Assembly (NCBI GenBank): GCA_005772855.1
Contig: SXIK01000204.1
Coordinates: forward strand, 1-41,653
Direction: 5' to 3'
Length of the DNA: 41,653 nucleotides
From: Planctomycetia bacterium
Lineage (GTDB): Bacteria; Planctomycetota; UBA8108; SXIK01
Position numbers and translations under genes: made by a program
Shown here: positions 23,373 to 30,864 of the stretch, piece after piece
How positions within the stretch are numbered: the first letter of the stretch is position 1
How the letters are laid out: each line of letters starts with the position of its first letter
Notes under the pieces: model-generated
Database searches by the model: none
What the model was told of the DNA's origin: nothing
Seen by the model: the letters and a program-made list of their open reading frames with translations, nothing else

Positions 23373-26300
23373 GCCCTCGATGCCATGAGCATCCTCGTCT
23401 TCATCATCCTCGTCGGGCTCGGGACGCAGCTCGGGCGGAGCCGTTTCCGGGGGCGCCAGGGGCGAGGTGACCTCGTCGGGCGGCCGAGCACCGCCGAGCG
23501 CTGCGGACTGCCGCTTCAGATAGTCCCCTGGAATCTTCGGAATGTTCCGCGAGCCGGGAGTCGGGTCTTTCCAGATCCGGAATTGTTTTGTTCCGTCGGG
23601 GTTCGCGCCCCAGGACGCGCCAGTTTGTACACTGCGAAATGTTATGGTGTCGATGGGCAGGTTGCCCTCCTCCATTCGACCGTAAAGCCCCAGGAACTCG
23701 CCCGAGTTCGAGAGCTTGAACCCGGCATGGTTACCTCGATTAGCGCCGTCCGCCCAGAAGACGGCGAATCCTCGGGGAGGCACGACATTGCCTCCTGGAA
23801 TCCGCCAACGCGTCGGATTGCGGCTCGAGTCACTCAGAAAACAACCCTCGAGCTCGAAGGGTGAATCACTCGTGTTGAAGACCTCGATGAACTCGCCCGG
23901 AGCCCCGGCTGCCCGGCCAGGACGCGGCAGCACCTCGTTCAGCCGCACGGGTGCTTCCACCGGCAGGATGAACGTCAACCGGGGCGCCGCTAGTGGAAAG
24001 ACCCGCTCGACACCCTCCGCGCTCCTCGCGAGAAAGTAATAGGCTGTGCGCTTCCGATTCGGGGCCGCAGCGAGGTGAATCACGAACTGAAAGCCCTTGT
24101 CGTCCCAGGCCAGGTCCACACCTTGAAACTCCGCGGCGCCCTCCTCGCGATACTGGAGAGCCACCTTGGCGGGTCCCTGGTCGCCGCGAAGGTCATCCCA
24201 CCGCAGTTTGAGCCAAATCTTGAGATCACCGTTCTTCTCCCGGGTGACCCCCTGCCGGTACTCATGGGGTGGAGGCCTGAGCGCAGCACCCAGGTTCGGC
24301 ATCGCCGGCGTCGGGTTCGAGAGAAAGCCCCAGGCTCCCTCTGCGTCGCGGCCATACGCAAAGCCCTCGGTCTGGCGCCCCAGGAAGATCGAATCCAACA
24401 GCTCGGACGGGGACGTCGGCGTTGCCTGCTGCCAGAGTGCGAGGAACCCTCCGTCGGCGCCGAGGGCAGGGAAGACTGAACCGGAATCGCGCCGCCACAG
24501 GAAGCGCTGTCCAGGTTCAAGCGCTCCGCCCTCCGGCGCAGGCAAGGGGAAACGGATGGCCCGACGATGAAACTCGGTCGTGATGTAGCAGCCAGCCAGT
24601 CCACTCGACTCGCTCGAGAAGTTCTGAACCTCAATCCAGGGCTCCCCACCCTTCGGACGCAGGAGAACCTCATTCAGGAGTAACTTCGGCGGTCTTCGAA
24701 CCTTGAGACCTCTGTCGAGCTCCCGCAGGGCCGCGACTCGCGCGCGATGGTCTGCCTTGATTCGCCGGGGGCCCGACAGCAACGCCTCACCACCGTCTCG
24801 AGGCCAACGGTTGGGATCGCAAAGAGCCGCCTCCCGGACCTTCGCAAATCCCGCATCGACAAGCTCATCAAACCTTTCTGGTGCAAGCGCGCCTGAAATC
24901 ATCGTCGAGAGGCGCAGGGAAAGCTGCTCGCGACGGCGAGGATCCATGAGCAAACGGGTCTCCAGCACCGACGGTTCGAGGAGGTTGGAGACTTTTCCCG
25001 AGAGCGTGCGGCTCTCAAGCAGGTCCATGGACGCCGCAACGCCCAGCGGCGCCGAGCGAGTCTCGAAGTCGCTAATACCCAGAGAGTCGTTCGGAGACTT
25101 TTCCTCAAACAGCTCCCAGCGCTGATTGCGCGAGTCCTGGAGGAGGAAGCGGCCCAGAAGAGGGGCCCCGCGGATGAGGCTCAGGGCGGTGCGATCGAGC
25201 CATCGCTCAAGGTAGAGTCGATCCTCAAAAAATCGTTGTATCTCGCCCTCGTCAAGCCGATTGAGCTCCTGAACAAGCTCTGTGAGAGCCATGAGGTTGC
25301 CTTCTTCGCCACGCTGCTCACCGTGGGGCACCCAGTCCCACTCAAAGCGGTCCCCGCGGGTCTCACGGGCGAGTAACCCCACGCGGTCAAGGCGAAAACG
25401 AGATCGGAAACGTCGGCCCAGCGGCTCGATATCGAAGTAAACTCCCTGGTAGACTCCGTTGAGTGAGAGCGCCACGGGCTCGACGGCCGGTGATGCGAGA
25501 CCCACGGCGAGCGCGGCTGTGCTCGACAAGCTCTCGCGGAGCAACGTGGGGTCGCCGGCCTCCGCGCTGAGGAAAAGGCTCTTGCGACGGCGAATGCTTC
25601 GGTTCCGTTCCACTTGAGGCACGAGGCGAAAGCTCTTCTTTCTCTGCCACATGGGAGTGGACTTCTCGAGGCTCAGGAGAACGTGGCGGACATCTCCCTG
25701 CCAGTGGAGCTCGGCGGGAACCTCGATCGGGCCATTCGACTGCACGCCCAAGCTGCGCAGGCTCTCCTCGGACACCCGGACATCCATTACCTGGAGGCCC
25801 AGATCCTCTACGCGCTTCGCCTTCCCGTTCTGAACCCCGGAATCGACGCTTCCTGACCCGTCGGCGCGGTGAGCTCGCACCCGGTAGAAATGCTCCGTCC
25901 CTACCTCGATTGTGGTATCAAGAAAACGACGGATATGAACGGGGTTCGTCGAGATCTTCACGAACAGACCCGCTGGCGACTGTGAGCGCAGGACCTCGTA
26001 GCTTCCCACCACACTTCCCGCCGGGACGGTCCACTCGAGCAGGACCGCTCCCGGCCCACTGAGGACGGTCAATGCGGGGATGGGAGGAGACGCAGCCAGG
26101 GAATCCGTGGCCCTCAGAACGCGGATTCGCGAAATTCGAGGTGCCCTCTCGGACGTTCGCGACTCAAAGCGAAGGTCGAGCCAGCCATCGAGCACCCCGA
26201 CCCTGGTCGCCAGTGTGACCCATGCAAAGTCGCCACCTTCACGGGCGATGTCAAAGCCCTTGAAGGCCGCATCCTCCACAAACACATCGAAGACCCGGAG

Positions 26301-26648
26301 CCCGCTCGCCGCGACGTCCGTTTCGAGGAAGGTCAACTCAACCACATACTCGCCCGGTGGAAGCCGAAAGACGTACTTCTCCATCGCCTCCCGCCATGCC
26401 AGCAGCCAGTCCACATCGCCGCCCAACGCCATCGCCCCGATCCGGCGGCCCGGCGCGCCGCCGACATGGCCAAACCCACGTTCGAGGCTGAAGGGGACGT
26501 CCGGCAGAGTCAGCTCGCCGCTCAAGCCTGGCTCACCGACCCCTTGCACGCCCGCGCGCAGGAGGAAGGGGAACTTGTCGAGGACGGGCTCTGCCGTCAT
26601 CGAAGCGGCGAGCATGAGGAGGGCCGCGGCGGCAGCATATCCAGTCAT
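23367..26648 (-). CDS. Exported malectin-FN3-CotH-lamin-tail protein
   Basis: 1093 residues with an export signal at about 1-19. A malectin-like carbohydrate-binding domain covers about 25-180 (FRLPPGEYVVELTF, LRVFDVFVE). An FN3 domain covers about 190-270. A CotH-kinase-like domain covers about 285-530, with the family hallmark LNGVYQGVYFDIE at 396-408. Two lamin-tail domains follow (about 653-790 and 900-1030; each begins LNEVLxRP and has WIEVQN or FIEVFN). The end is Pro-rich with a run of Asp/Glu (1078-1086). CotH proteins phosphorylate secreted partners, but the usual WDxDxSxG active-site stretch reads WELFEEKSPNDSLG here, so activity is doubtful. Probably envelope-attached or secreted. 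No Shine-Dalgarno is seen; a TATAAT lies nine bases before the ATG. Confidence 0.85.
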   Translation of the reverse strand: MTGYAAAAALLMLAASMTAEPVLDKFPFLLRAGVQGVGEPGLSGELTLPDVPFSLERGFGHVGGAPGRRIGAMALGGDVDWLLAWREAMEKYVFRLPPGEYVVELTFLETDVAASGLRVFDVFVEDAAFKGFDIAREGGDFAWVTLATRVGVLDGWLDLRFESRTSERAPRISRIRVLRATDSLAASPPIPALTVLSGPGAVLLEWTVPAGSVVGSYEVLRSQSPAGLFVKISTNPVHIRRFLDTTIEVGTEHFYRVRAHRADGSGSVDSGVQNGKAKRVEDLGLQVMDVRVSEESLRSLGVQSNGPIEVPAELHWQGDVRHVLLSLEKSTPMWQRKKSFRLVPQVERNRSIRRRKSLFLSAEAGDPTLLRESLSSTAALAVGLASPAVEPVALSLNGVYQGVYFDIEPLGRRFRSRFRLDRVGLLARETRGDRFEWDWVPHGEQRGEEGNLMALTELVQELNRLDEGEIQRFFEDRLYLERWLDRTALSLIRGAPLLGRFLLQDSRNQRWELFEEKSPNDSLGISDFETRSAPLGVAASMDLLESRTLSGKVSNLLEPSVLETRLLMDPRRREQLSLRLSTMISGALAPERFDELVDAGFAKVREAALCDPNRWPRDGGEALLSGPRRIKADHRARVAALRELDRGLKVRRPPKLLLNEVLLRPKGGEPWIEVQNFSSESSGLAGCYITTEFHRRAIRFPLPAPEGGALEPGQRFLWRRDSGSVFPALGADGGFLALWQQATPTSPSELLDSIFLGRQTEGFAYGRDAEGAWGFLSNPTPAMPNLGAALRPPPHEYRQGVTREKNGDLKIWLKLRWDDLRGDQGPAKVALQYREEGAAEFQGVDLAWDDKGFQFVIHLAAAPNRKRTAYYFLARSAEGVERVFPLAAPRLTFILPVEAPVRLNEVLPRPGRAAGAPGEFIEVFNTSDSPFELEGCFLSDSSRNPTRWRIPGGNVVPPRGFAVFWADGANRGNHAGFKLSNSGEFLGLYGRMEEGNLPIDTITFRSVQTGASWGANPDGTKQFRIWKDPTPGSRNIPKIPGDYLKRQSAALGGARPPDEVTSPLAPPETAPPELRPEPDEDDEDEDAHGIEGR
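23447..23485 (+). repeat. 39-bp direct repeat, copy 2
   Basis: Matches positions 21856-21894 at 37 of 39 bases, both changes being A to G. It lies inside the C-terminal coding region of the CotH-type protein, where the minus strand reads RPPDEVTSPLAPPE. One palindrome arm base changes from a standard pair to a G-U-type pair, so the stem is kept. Confidence 0.75.
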
Positions 26649-26656
26649 GGCCGTCT

Positions 26657-26662
26657 ATTATA
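26657..26662 (-). promoter_or_regulatory. Perfect TATAAT box directly before the CotH-type gene
   Basis: On the minus strand these bases read TATAAT. The predicted transcription start falls about two bases before the ATG at 26648, which has no Shine-Dalgarno, so the message may be leaderless. On the plus strand the overlapping TATTAT (26656-26661) could serve the divergent M42 peptidase gene. No good -35 box is seen on either strand. Confidence 0.3.
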
Positions 26663-26728
26663 TCCAGGCAGCTCCACAGTTCGGTCATGACCCTTGACCT
26701 TGAATTTTGCATGGATGCCCGGAGGACC

Positions 26729-27826
26729 ATGCCCGATACTGCAAACTTGAACCCATTGGACCCATTCCCCATGGATCTGAATTTGGATCTTCTCCGTAGA
26801 CTCTGCGAGACCCCCGGAGCCCCGGGCCGCGAAGAACGAGTCCGGGAGCTGGTGATCGAGAGATTGAGGCCGCTGTGCGATGAGATCTCCACCGATGTCC
26901 TCGGCAACGTGATCGGGCTCAGGCGGGCCCCCGGGCGCGGCTCAACAAAACCTCTGCGTCTCATGCTCTCGAGCCACATGGACGAGATCAGCTTTCTCGT
27001 CACACACGTTGACGAAGGCGGCTTTATTCGCTTCACGCCGCTCGGAGGGTTCGATGCCAAGACCCTCACGGCGCAGCGGGTCAATGTGCACGGGAAGCGC
27101 GACCTCCTGGGCGTGCTTGGCACAAAGCCTGTGCACGTGATGAGCGAGGAGGAGAAAAAGACAGCCCCAAAGCTCGATGATTACTTCGTGGACGTAGGCC
27201 TCCCTGCCGCGGAGGTCAAGGCACTCGTCTCGGTGGGCGATGTCATCACACGTCAGCGGGATTTGGTCGAGATCGGCAACACGCTCAACGGCAAGTCCTT
27301 TGACAACAGAATGGGCCTCTTTGTCATGCTGGAGGCGCTTGCCCGACAAGGCGCGCACGAAGTGGACGTTTACGCTGTCGCGAGCGTTCAGGAGGAGATT
27401 GGACTGCGGGGAGCAACCGTTGCGGCGCGAAATATCGAGCCGGACATCGGCATCGCCCTGGACATTACCGTGGCCAACGACGTGCCGGACGCCAAGTCGC
27501 ACGAGCACATCACTCGGTTGGGATCGGGTGTCGCGATCAAGGTCATGGATTCGAGTGTGATCTGCAACCCAAGACTGGTCGGTCACCTCAAACGGCTTGC
27601 CGAGGAGCACAACATCCGATACCAGATGGAGGTCCTGGTCAGGGGCGGCACCGACACTGCTGCCTTGCAACGCTCGGGCAGGGGCGCAGCTGTTGGCTGC
27701 ATCAGCATCCCCACCCGCTACGTACACTCGTCGATCGAAATGTGTCACAAGGACGATATCCGGGCGTCGATCCAGCTTCTCGTGGCGTTCATGGAGAGCG
27801 CGCACCGGGAAAGTTACGCGCTGTGA
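26729..27826 (+). CDS. M42-family metalloaminopeptidase (glutamyl aminopeptidase/FrvX type)
   Basis: 365 residues from the ATG at 26729, which has GGAGG just before it (short spacing). An ATG at 26687 would add 14 residues and an ATG at 26771 would remove 14. The dinuclear metal site of M42 peptidases is complete: His83 and Asp85 (SSHMDEI), Asp192 (SFDNRMG), catalytic Glu222 and Glu223 (QEEIG), Asp245 (ALDI) and His333 (YVHSS). These enzymes form large tetrahedral cytoplasmic complexes that trim peptides from the N-terminus. The stop codon overlaps the GTG of the next gene (GTGA), so the two are translationally coupled. Confidence 0.95.
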   Translation: MPDTANLNPLDPFPMDLNLDLLRRLCETPGAPGREERVRELVIERLRPLCDEISTDVLGNVIGLRRAPGRGSTKPLRLMLSSHMDEISFLVTHVDEGGFIRFTPLGGFDAKTLTAQRVNVHGKRDLLGVLGTKPVHVMSEEEKKTAPKLDDYFVDVGLPAAEVKALVSVGDVITRQRDLVEIGNTLNGKSFDNRMGLFVMLEALARQGAHEVDVYAVASVQEEIGLRGATVAARNIEPDIGIALDITVANDVPDAKSHEHITRLGSGVAIKVMDSSVICNPRLVGHLKRLAEEHNIRYQMEVLVRGGTDTAALQRSGRGAAVGCISIPTRYVHSSIEMCHKDDIRASIQLLVAFMESAHRESYAL

Positions 27827-29214
27827 CCAACGCTTCAGCCCCGGCCGTCCCCGCTACCGTCCCGCCTCCAAGGGGCCTTCGAAGTAAGATATCGCCCTTC
27901 GGGGGTTTCGCCTCCGCAGCTCTACTTTACCTGGCCATCGAGAACGACTCCTTCCAACACGTCGCCTGGTTCAGCCTCGTGCCCCTTCTCTACAGTTTAC
28001 ACCTGGCACAAGACTCGGCGCGCCAGCGATTCTTCGAGGGGCTCTCCTTCCTGGGGACCCTCGGCATCGCGTACTTTCGCGCAGATACTGCGCCGATTCT
28101 CCTGGGAATACAGTCCGGCATTTTTGCCGTCGCGGCCGGCCCCATCCTTCAAGGCCAGCGAGGGCTCGTCAAGGCGATCCGCCTGGGCCTCCTCTGGACA
28201 GGACTGGAGGTCTTTCGTGGTCCGCTTTGCCCATTTCCGGAGGCCCTGGTGCCTGGATGGCTCACTGTCGGTTCCGCCGTGCGACCCGGGAGCCCGGAAT
28301 CGCAGACGGCAAACGTGGTGGGGCTCTACGGCCTCAGCTTCGCAGTGAGCCTGTCTTCTTGCTTTTTCTTCGGCGTACTCGTGGAGCAACGCCTCTGGCG
28401 CCAGATCGTGTGCTTCGCGGCCGGCCTCGCAGTACCCCTGGTATGCCATGGATACGGCGTCTCAGCCGCGAACGAGGCCGCGGTCCCGGCGAGACGCGCG
28501 GACATTGTCCTCGTCACGGCGCACTCGAGTGACGACGGGACGCTCGCCGCGCTCACGCGCACAATTCCCGCCACGACAGGCGGTCTCATCGTGTGGCCCG
28601 CCACCTCGAGCGCAATGACCTCGAACGCGACGGGAACCGCACAGTTCGAAAACGTGGCCCGCGAGGCGACCTCGATGGCCCTTACTATCGCCCCCGTGGC
28701 GCCGGGGCAGGAGCATTATCAGGCCATTGTGGCTGACTCAACCGGCCGCATCCGGGAGACTTTCGCGCAGGACGGACAAACACCGGTCCTGGTGAAGACG
28801 CCCCACGGACTCATCGGAGTGGGCGTGGAGGACGACTTCGACTCTCCCTTACTGGCGAGGGCAGCAACCACGCTGGGCGCGCAACTACTTATCAGCATCG
28901 CCCTGGAGACCGAAGCCTGGCGTGATTGCGCCGTTCGACACCGCTCGAGCCTTGACGCCTACCGATCCATCGAGAACCATCGTTGGATCTTGAGGACAAG
29001 CCGGCGAGGCTGTGCGGTCATGAATCCCCTGGGGCACCCCACGATCGACATCCGCGGCATCGGTTGGGCGGGCGAGGCCGAGTCTGCGTGGATCGATGTG
29101 ACCACAGCTTATACTCGTTGGGGCTGGTGGGTCGAACCCATGATACTGGCTGGAGCCGGCTGGGTTCTTGTGGGCGCCCTCATCCACTGGGTCACACACC
29201 GACAAAGGGTCTGA
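27823..29214 (+). CDS. Apolipoprotein N-acyltransferase-like membrane protein without catalytic residues
   Basis: 463 residues from a GTG that overlaps the M42 stop. The first 220 residues hold about five to six hydrophobic segments, including VPGWLTVGS and VVGLYGLSFAVSLSSCFFFG, arranged as in Lnt. Residues about 235-440 resemble the Lnt nitrilase domain, and a final hydrophobic helix precedes the end. Lnt normally adds the third acyl chain to lipoproteins using a Glu-Lys-Cys triad. Here WPE is WPA (Ala260), the YxKxxLVPFGE loop is deleted, and the ICYExxF motif is VGVEDDF, with Gly334 at the Cys position when anchored on Glu336 and Phe339. The reading frame is intact, so this looks like a conserved pseudoenzyme rather than a broken gene. 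A true lnt is expected elsewhere. Confidence 0.75.
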   Translation: MTNASAPAVPATVPPPRGLRSKISPFGGFASAALLYLAIENDSFQHVAWFSLVPLLYSLHLAQDSARQRFFEGLSFLGTLGIAYFRADTAPILLGIQSGIFAVAAGPILQGQRGLVKAIRLGLLWTGLEVFRGPLCPFPEALVPGWLTVGSAVRPGSPESQTANVVGLYGLSFAVSLSSCFFFGVLVEQRLWRQIVCFAAGLAVPLVCHGYGVSAANEAAVPARRADIVLVTAHSSDDGTLAALTRTIPATTGGLIVWPATSSAMTSNATGTAQFENVAREATSMALTIAPVAPGQEHYQAIVADSTGRIRETFAQDGQTPVLVKTPHGLIGVGVEDDFDSPLLARAATTLGAQLLISIALETEAWRDCAVRHRSSLDAYRSIENHRWILRTSRRGCAVMNPLGHPTIDIRGIGWAGEAESAWIDVTTAYTRWGWWVEPMILAGAGWVLVGALIHWVTHRQRV

Positions 29215-29738
29215 CTCCCGTGCCCTTCGAGCGCGCTTTTTTGGGGGTCACGAAGACACGAATCTCGCCTTGAGAGGCTGCAAGGTACCTTTCAAGCGTC
29301 CACGGGTACGAAAGGCCTGGACGCTGGGCATGGAATCGCTGCGCCATGCTTGGAGCCAAGGCTTGACGCATTCTTCTGCTGCCCCACGTCCGTCGGGGCT
29401 GTCTATGTGCACGGCTTCGCATCGGGGCCACGCTCGAGGAAGTCGACCACGTTTCGGGAGACACTCGAGCCTCTCGGCTGGCTCGTCGAGGTCCCCGACC
29501 TCAACCCCACAGACTCCCGGCTCAGGCATTTTTCTGCGAGGAGCGCCGAGAGGTCGGGCTGGTGCGAGGGAGGTTTTCCTCCCCCGCGAGGAGTACAAGC
29601 GGCAGGCAACTCGACGAAGTCATGAAATGCAACGCTAACTCTGCACCTGGACACTCAATTTCTCCGATAAGGAGCTTGAATACGGCGCTCTGGTGTGTCA
29701 CGTTCCAGGTCTTCGGTGCCCCAAAGGAAGCAGACAAA
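29215..29738. other. Gap with gene remnants upstream of CorA
   Basis: 524 bases without an intact gene that I can support. A truncated alpha/beta-hydrolase N-terminus sits at 29389-29547. The remainder has poorer codon structure than neighbouring genes, and I recognise nothing else. An in-frame ATG at 29622 and GTG at 29562 could extend CorA, but neither has a ribosome-binding site. Confidence 0.5.
29389..29547 (+). pseudogene. Truncated alpha/beta-hydrolase (YqiA/UPF0227-like) remnant
   Basis: The frame reads VYVHGFASGPRSRKSTTF, then ETLEPLGW and VEVPDLNPTD. This matches the start of small alpha/beta-hydrolases (HGFxSxPxSxK, oxyanion HG, then xVPDLNxPDF). Only about 50 residues remain: the nucleophile elbow with catalytic Ser and the later Asp and His are gone, and the frame runs into unrelated sequence. 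I see no proper start codon or Shine-Dalgarno. It is best read as the stub of a decayed gene between the Lnt-like gene and CorA. Confidence 0.55.
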
Positions 29739-30827
29739 TTGCCGTGCCAGGAGTCCAATAGCCCAGAAGTAGGTTTCGAGGCGCTGACGGTCCGGCCAGG
29801 ATTCCGTCCCCCCGGAGAACTGTCCCACAGGGAGCACCTGGCCTACTATCCCACCAAGGTCACCGTCATGGACTACGACGGGCAGACCCTCACGGAGAAG
29901 GTAGTCACCGACCTTGACGAGTGCATCGACCTGGCACGGCGACCCAGCACGACGTGGGTCAACGTCACCGGGCTCAAGGACTTGAAGGTGCTCCAGCGCC
30001 TCGGGGAAATCTTTGATATTCATCCACTCGCGCTCGAGGACGTCCTCAACACACGCCACCCCCCCAAGATCGATGATTTCGGCTCCAGCATCTTCTTGAT
30101 CATGCGAAAGCTGAAATCCGGCGACGCCGGAGAGATCACGACCGAGCAAGTGAGCATCGTGCTGGGTGAACGCCACATCGTCACCTTCCACGAGACCGAG
30201 AATGATCCCTTCGAGGGCGTCCGCCATCGCATTCGACAAGGGCGCTTCAGAATTCGAAACTCGGGCCCCGACTACCTCGCCTATGCGCTCCTTGACGCGA
30301 TCATGGACGCCTACTTTCCAATCCTCGACCGGTACGCCGTGCGCATCGAGACTCTCGAGGATCAGGTCATGACCGAGCCGACCCAGGAGACGGCCACCAA
30401 GATCCAGGATCTCAAACGTGAGGTCATTCACCTGCGTCAGCTCTCCTGGGCGATTCGTGAGCTCCTGACCCACATGGCCCGGCTCGACGACGCACTCATT
30501 TCGAAGGAGACGCTCGTTTACCTCCGCGACGTACAGGACCATGCCATTCGAGTTCAGGACATGCTCCACTCCTACCGTGAGCTTTGCGAAGGCCTCTACC
30601 AGAGCTATGTCTCCAATTTGACCTTGCGCACAAACGACGTCGTGCGAGTGCTCACGATTATCTCGACGATCTTTCTGCCCCTGAACTTCATTGCGAGCAT
30701 GTTCGGGATGAACTTCGTCGAAATGCCCGCAGCCAAGTGGCACTCAGGGTTTTATGTCGCCATCTCGCTGATGACACTGATGGGCCTTTCCATGCTCGCC
30801 TTCTTTCGAAGAAAGCGCTGGATGTAA
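29739..30827 (+). CDS. corA: CorA-type Mg2+/Co2+ transporter
   Basis: About 362 residues from a TTG at 29739, chosen because AGGAAG lies eight bases upstream and the conserved part (GFRPPGEL, then TVMDYDG) begins soon after. Alternative upstream starts at 29622 (ATG) and 29562 (GTG) have no ribosome-binding site. CorA family marks are clear: HPLALEDVLNTRHPPKIDDFG, a long cytoplasmic helix with QDLKREVIHLRQ, and two C-terminal membrane helices with the selectivity motif GMN in MFGMNFVEMP. The protein ends with the usual basic FFRRKRWM. It forms a pentameric inner-membrane channel importing divalent cations. It is convergent with the giant protein gene. Confidence 0.94.
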   Translation: MPCQESNSPEVGFEALTVRPGFRPPGELSHREHLAYYPTKVTVMDYDGQTLTEKVVTDLDECIDLARRPSTTWVNVTGLKDLKVLQRLGEIFDIHPLALEDVLNTRHPPKIDDFGSSIFLIMRKLKSGDAGEITTEQVSIVLGERHIVTFHETENDPFEGVRHRIRQGRFRIRNSGPDYLAYALLDAIMDAYFPILDRYAVRIETLEDQVMTEPTQETATKIQDLKREVIHLRQLSWAIRELLTHMARLDDALISKETLVYLRDVQDHAIRVQDMLHSYRELCEGLYQSYVSNLTLRTNDVVRVLTIISTIFLPLNFIASMFGMNFVEMPAAKWHSGFYVAISLMTLMGLSMLAFFRRKRWM

Positions 30828-30835
30828 GCGCTTTC
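30811..30835. terminator. Hairpin across the CorA stop codon, probable bidirectional terminator
   Basis: GAAAGCGCT (30811-30819) pairs perfectly with AGCGCTTTC (30827-30835) around a seven-base loop; the TAA stop lies in the loop and arm. It sits between two convergent genes. On the minus strand the stem ends in CTTTCTTC, giving a short pyrimidine tail; on the plus strand there is no clear T-run. Confidence 0.45.
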
Positions 30836-30864
30836 CAGTCCGTTGAACCTGCAGCTTCGGCGGA

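Noticed and set aside
29205-29225. AAGGGTCTGACTCCC at the end of the Lnt-like gene, similar to repeats near REP-associated transposases
   Set aside because: Only one copy is visible, with no inverted partner or transposase in the window.
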